Below, in pieces: positions 62,890-64,000 of a stretch of DNA of 64,000 nt (position 1 is its first letter; each line of letters starts with the position of its first letter). A model generated the notes under the pieces. The model made no database searches. It had not been told where the DNA came from and was given only the letters and a program-made list of their open reading frames with translations. The DNA is taken from the NCBI GenBank assembly GCA_009760855.2, contig WPIO01000045.1, positions 2,313,501 through 2,377,500 of the forward strand, written 5' to 3'. A program made the position numbers and the translations under genes. The stretch is from Cristatella mucedo. Lineage: Eukaryota; Bryozoa; Phylactolaemata; Cristatellidae.

Positions 62890-63042
62890 CTGTCTGACAA
62901 CATTTTCCGGACCAGCCAGGCTCACACCCTTTGGGGCAAACACCTGCAGAAACGTCGCATTCCAGGTCTCCAGCACAGTGGCAGGTCATGCTATCATCTT
63001 TTGCAAGAACTGGTGTAATACTGCTGAGCCTGATAGTGATCC
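62890..63042 (-). CDS. Exon: EGF-like domain
   Basis: This 153-bp exon (51 codons) has acceptor TAATCATTTTAG and donor GTAAAT, phase 1 both ends. It starts GITIRLSSITPVLAKDD, a linker with no cysteine. It then has MTCHCAGDLECDVSAGVCPK, GCEPGWSGKCC and a QT-G junction, seven cysteines in the same layout as 18897-19037. It is the most upstream exon seen, so the start codon and any signal peptide lie beyond the window. The leader before the first Cys is longer than in 53071-53196. Confidence 0.84.
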
Positions 63043-63236
63043 CTAAAATGATTAAAGCTCGTTTAGGAACTTGCAAATCAGCATAATAATATATTTCGGA
63101 CATATCGTCTACCCGTAAACTGAAGTGTTGAGGCTAAAGTAATCGTCACAACGTGATCGTAGAGTTTCGTTTTTCACTATAGTGATAACAATGTTGAAAT
63201 ACGAGTGACGACATGCAGTAGCAATACCCGTTAAAT

Positions 63237-63733
63237 TTCAGGTCACTTTATTCTTCGGCTCCAGGCTATCTCTCATATATACTCCCCTACTAGGCCAAGC
63301 TTCGTACCACCGTTTTTCGGAGTCCAACAGTTTACCAATACCTCGTACAAACCTCAGATCCTTTGAAGACCGTGCATTTAGTTCGTATGCTCCCAAAGCA
63401 TGGAACTCACTCCCGACTTGCGTCAGAACGTCACCTAACTTTACTGCATTTAAAAAGAACTATAAAACACACCTATTTAGGATAACATTTAGTGAGTCCC
63501 TGTGATTCGTCATTTATTTGCTTAGGCGTGCTGACACTGTACATGCTGCCACTAACCACACTTGCATGCTGACCCTGTGCATGTCACCCCAACCGTGTTA
63601 TTCATGTTGTTTATCAAACATGATATTATTCACCATTCGATCGTTATTTCTGTGCAGCCAATGTAAAGCCCATAGAAAGAGATTTAGTTCTCTGAGGGCG
63701 CTTTATCAAGTGCATAATTATTATTGTTATTAC
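63237..63733 (+). mobile_element. L2-A 3' portion
   Basis: RT C-terminus from TTCAGGTCACTTTATTCTTCGGCTCCAG, 3' UTR, hairpin (63664-63711) and an ATTATTATTGTTATTAC tail. Moderately diverged. Confidence 0.88.
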
Positions 63734-63734
63734 A

Positions 63735-64000
63735 AAATTGATAAAACACCCTCACATAACTCAATCTCTGTCTAGGTGCTTTATATTTGATGCAAAGAAA
63801 ACACGATTGGATGGTTAGTGGTAGCATGGTCAATAAACAACACAACAATGACATGGTTAGGGGTGACTTGCATAGGGTCAGCATGCAAATGTGGTTAGTG
63901 GCAGCATGCACAGTCTCAGCACGCATAAGCAAATAAATATCGAATCACAGGGACCCACTAAATGCTGTGATAATAGGTTCGTTTTAATTTCTTTTTAGAC
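63735..64000 (-). mobile_element. L2-A 3' end, tail-to-tail with the previous copy
   Basis: AAAATTGATAAAACACCCTCACATAACTCAATCTCTGTCTAGGTGCTTTATATTTG, then the 3' UTR, to the right window edge, where it continues outside. Confidence 0.85.

Overview
The window is AT-rich, intron-rich animal DNA, most likely from a marine or aquatic invertebrate. A lophotrochozoan such as a mollusc would fit, but the sequence does not fix the taxon. There are no operons, ribosome binding sites or long cellular ORFs. It holds short phase-1 exons separated by kilobases of intron filled with retrotransposon debris, SINEs, microsatellites and a decayed satellite. Most long open frames belong to non-LTR retrotransposons.

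The cellular content is one minus-strand gene, or a tight run of related genes, seen as ten exons. In transcription order these are: EGF (63042-62890), first half of an F-type lectin/fucolectin-like (FTP) domain (59681-59448), EGF (53196-53071), FTP first half (41955-41728), FTP second half (33012-32770), an eight-Cys EGF-like exon (32107-31943), FTP second half (26708-26487), EGF (19037-18897), FTP first half (11467-11207) and FTP second half (5922-5698). Every exon is a multiple of three, starts and ends in phase 1, and has usable AG/GT borders, so any exon can join any other in frame. The product is a modular extracellular EGF-FTP protein. No signal peptide, membrane segment or cytoplasmic domain lies in the window, so both ends of the gene are outside it.

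The introns are dominated by a CR1/L2-like LINE, here called L2-A. It has about two dozen 3' ends on both strands, each with a conserved hairpin (AAGCGCC...GGCGCTT around AGAGA...TCTCT) and an (ATT)n tail. Two copies, at the left edge and at 28.7-30.1 kb, still have open reverse transcriptase frames and are almost identical. A second LINE family, LINE-B, has degenerate copies at 22.6-24.9 kb and 49.4-52.5 kb and a 3' end fragment at 42.0-42.2 kb. There are two tRNA-derived SINE families. SINE-A borrows the L2-A 3' hairpin; SINE-B has its own body. A pogo/Tigger-like non-autonomous DNA transposon lies at 34.03-34.87 kb.

The most unusual non-coding structure is at 34.9-38.5 kb. It is a decayed satellite of roughly 180-bp units whose orientation flips near 36490, giving a multi-kilobase inverted repeat inside the intron that splits one FTP domain. 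Other oddities are a GC-rich block followed by a plant-type telomere-like tract (28.25-28.65 kb), long TA and CA dinucleotide arrays, and two FTP half-domains whose partner exons cannot be found.
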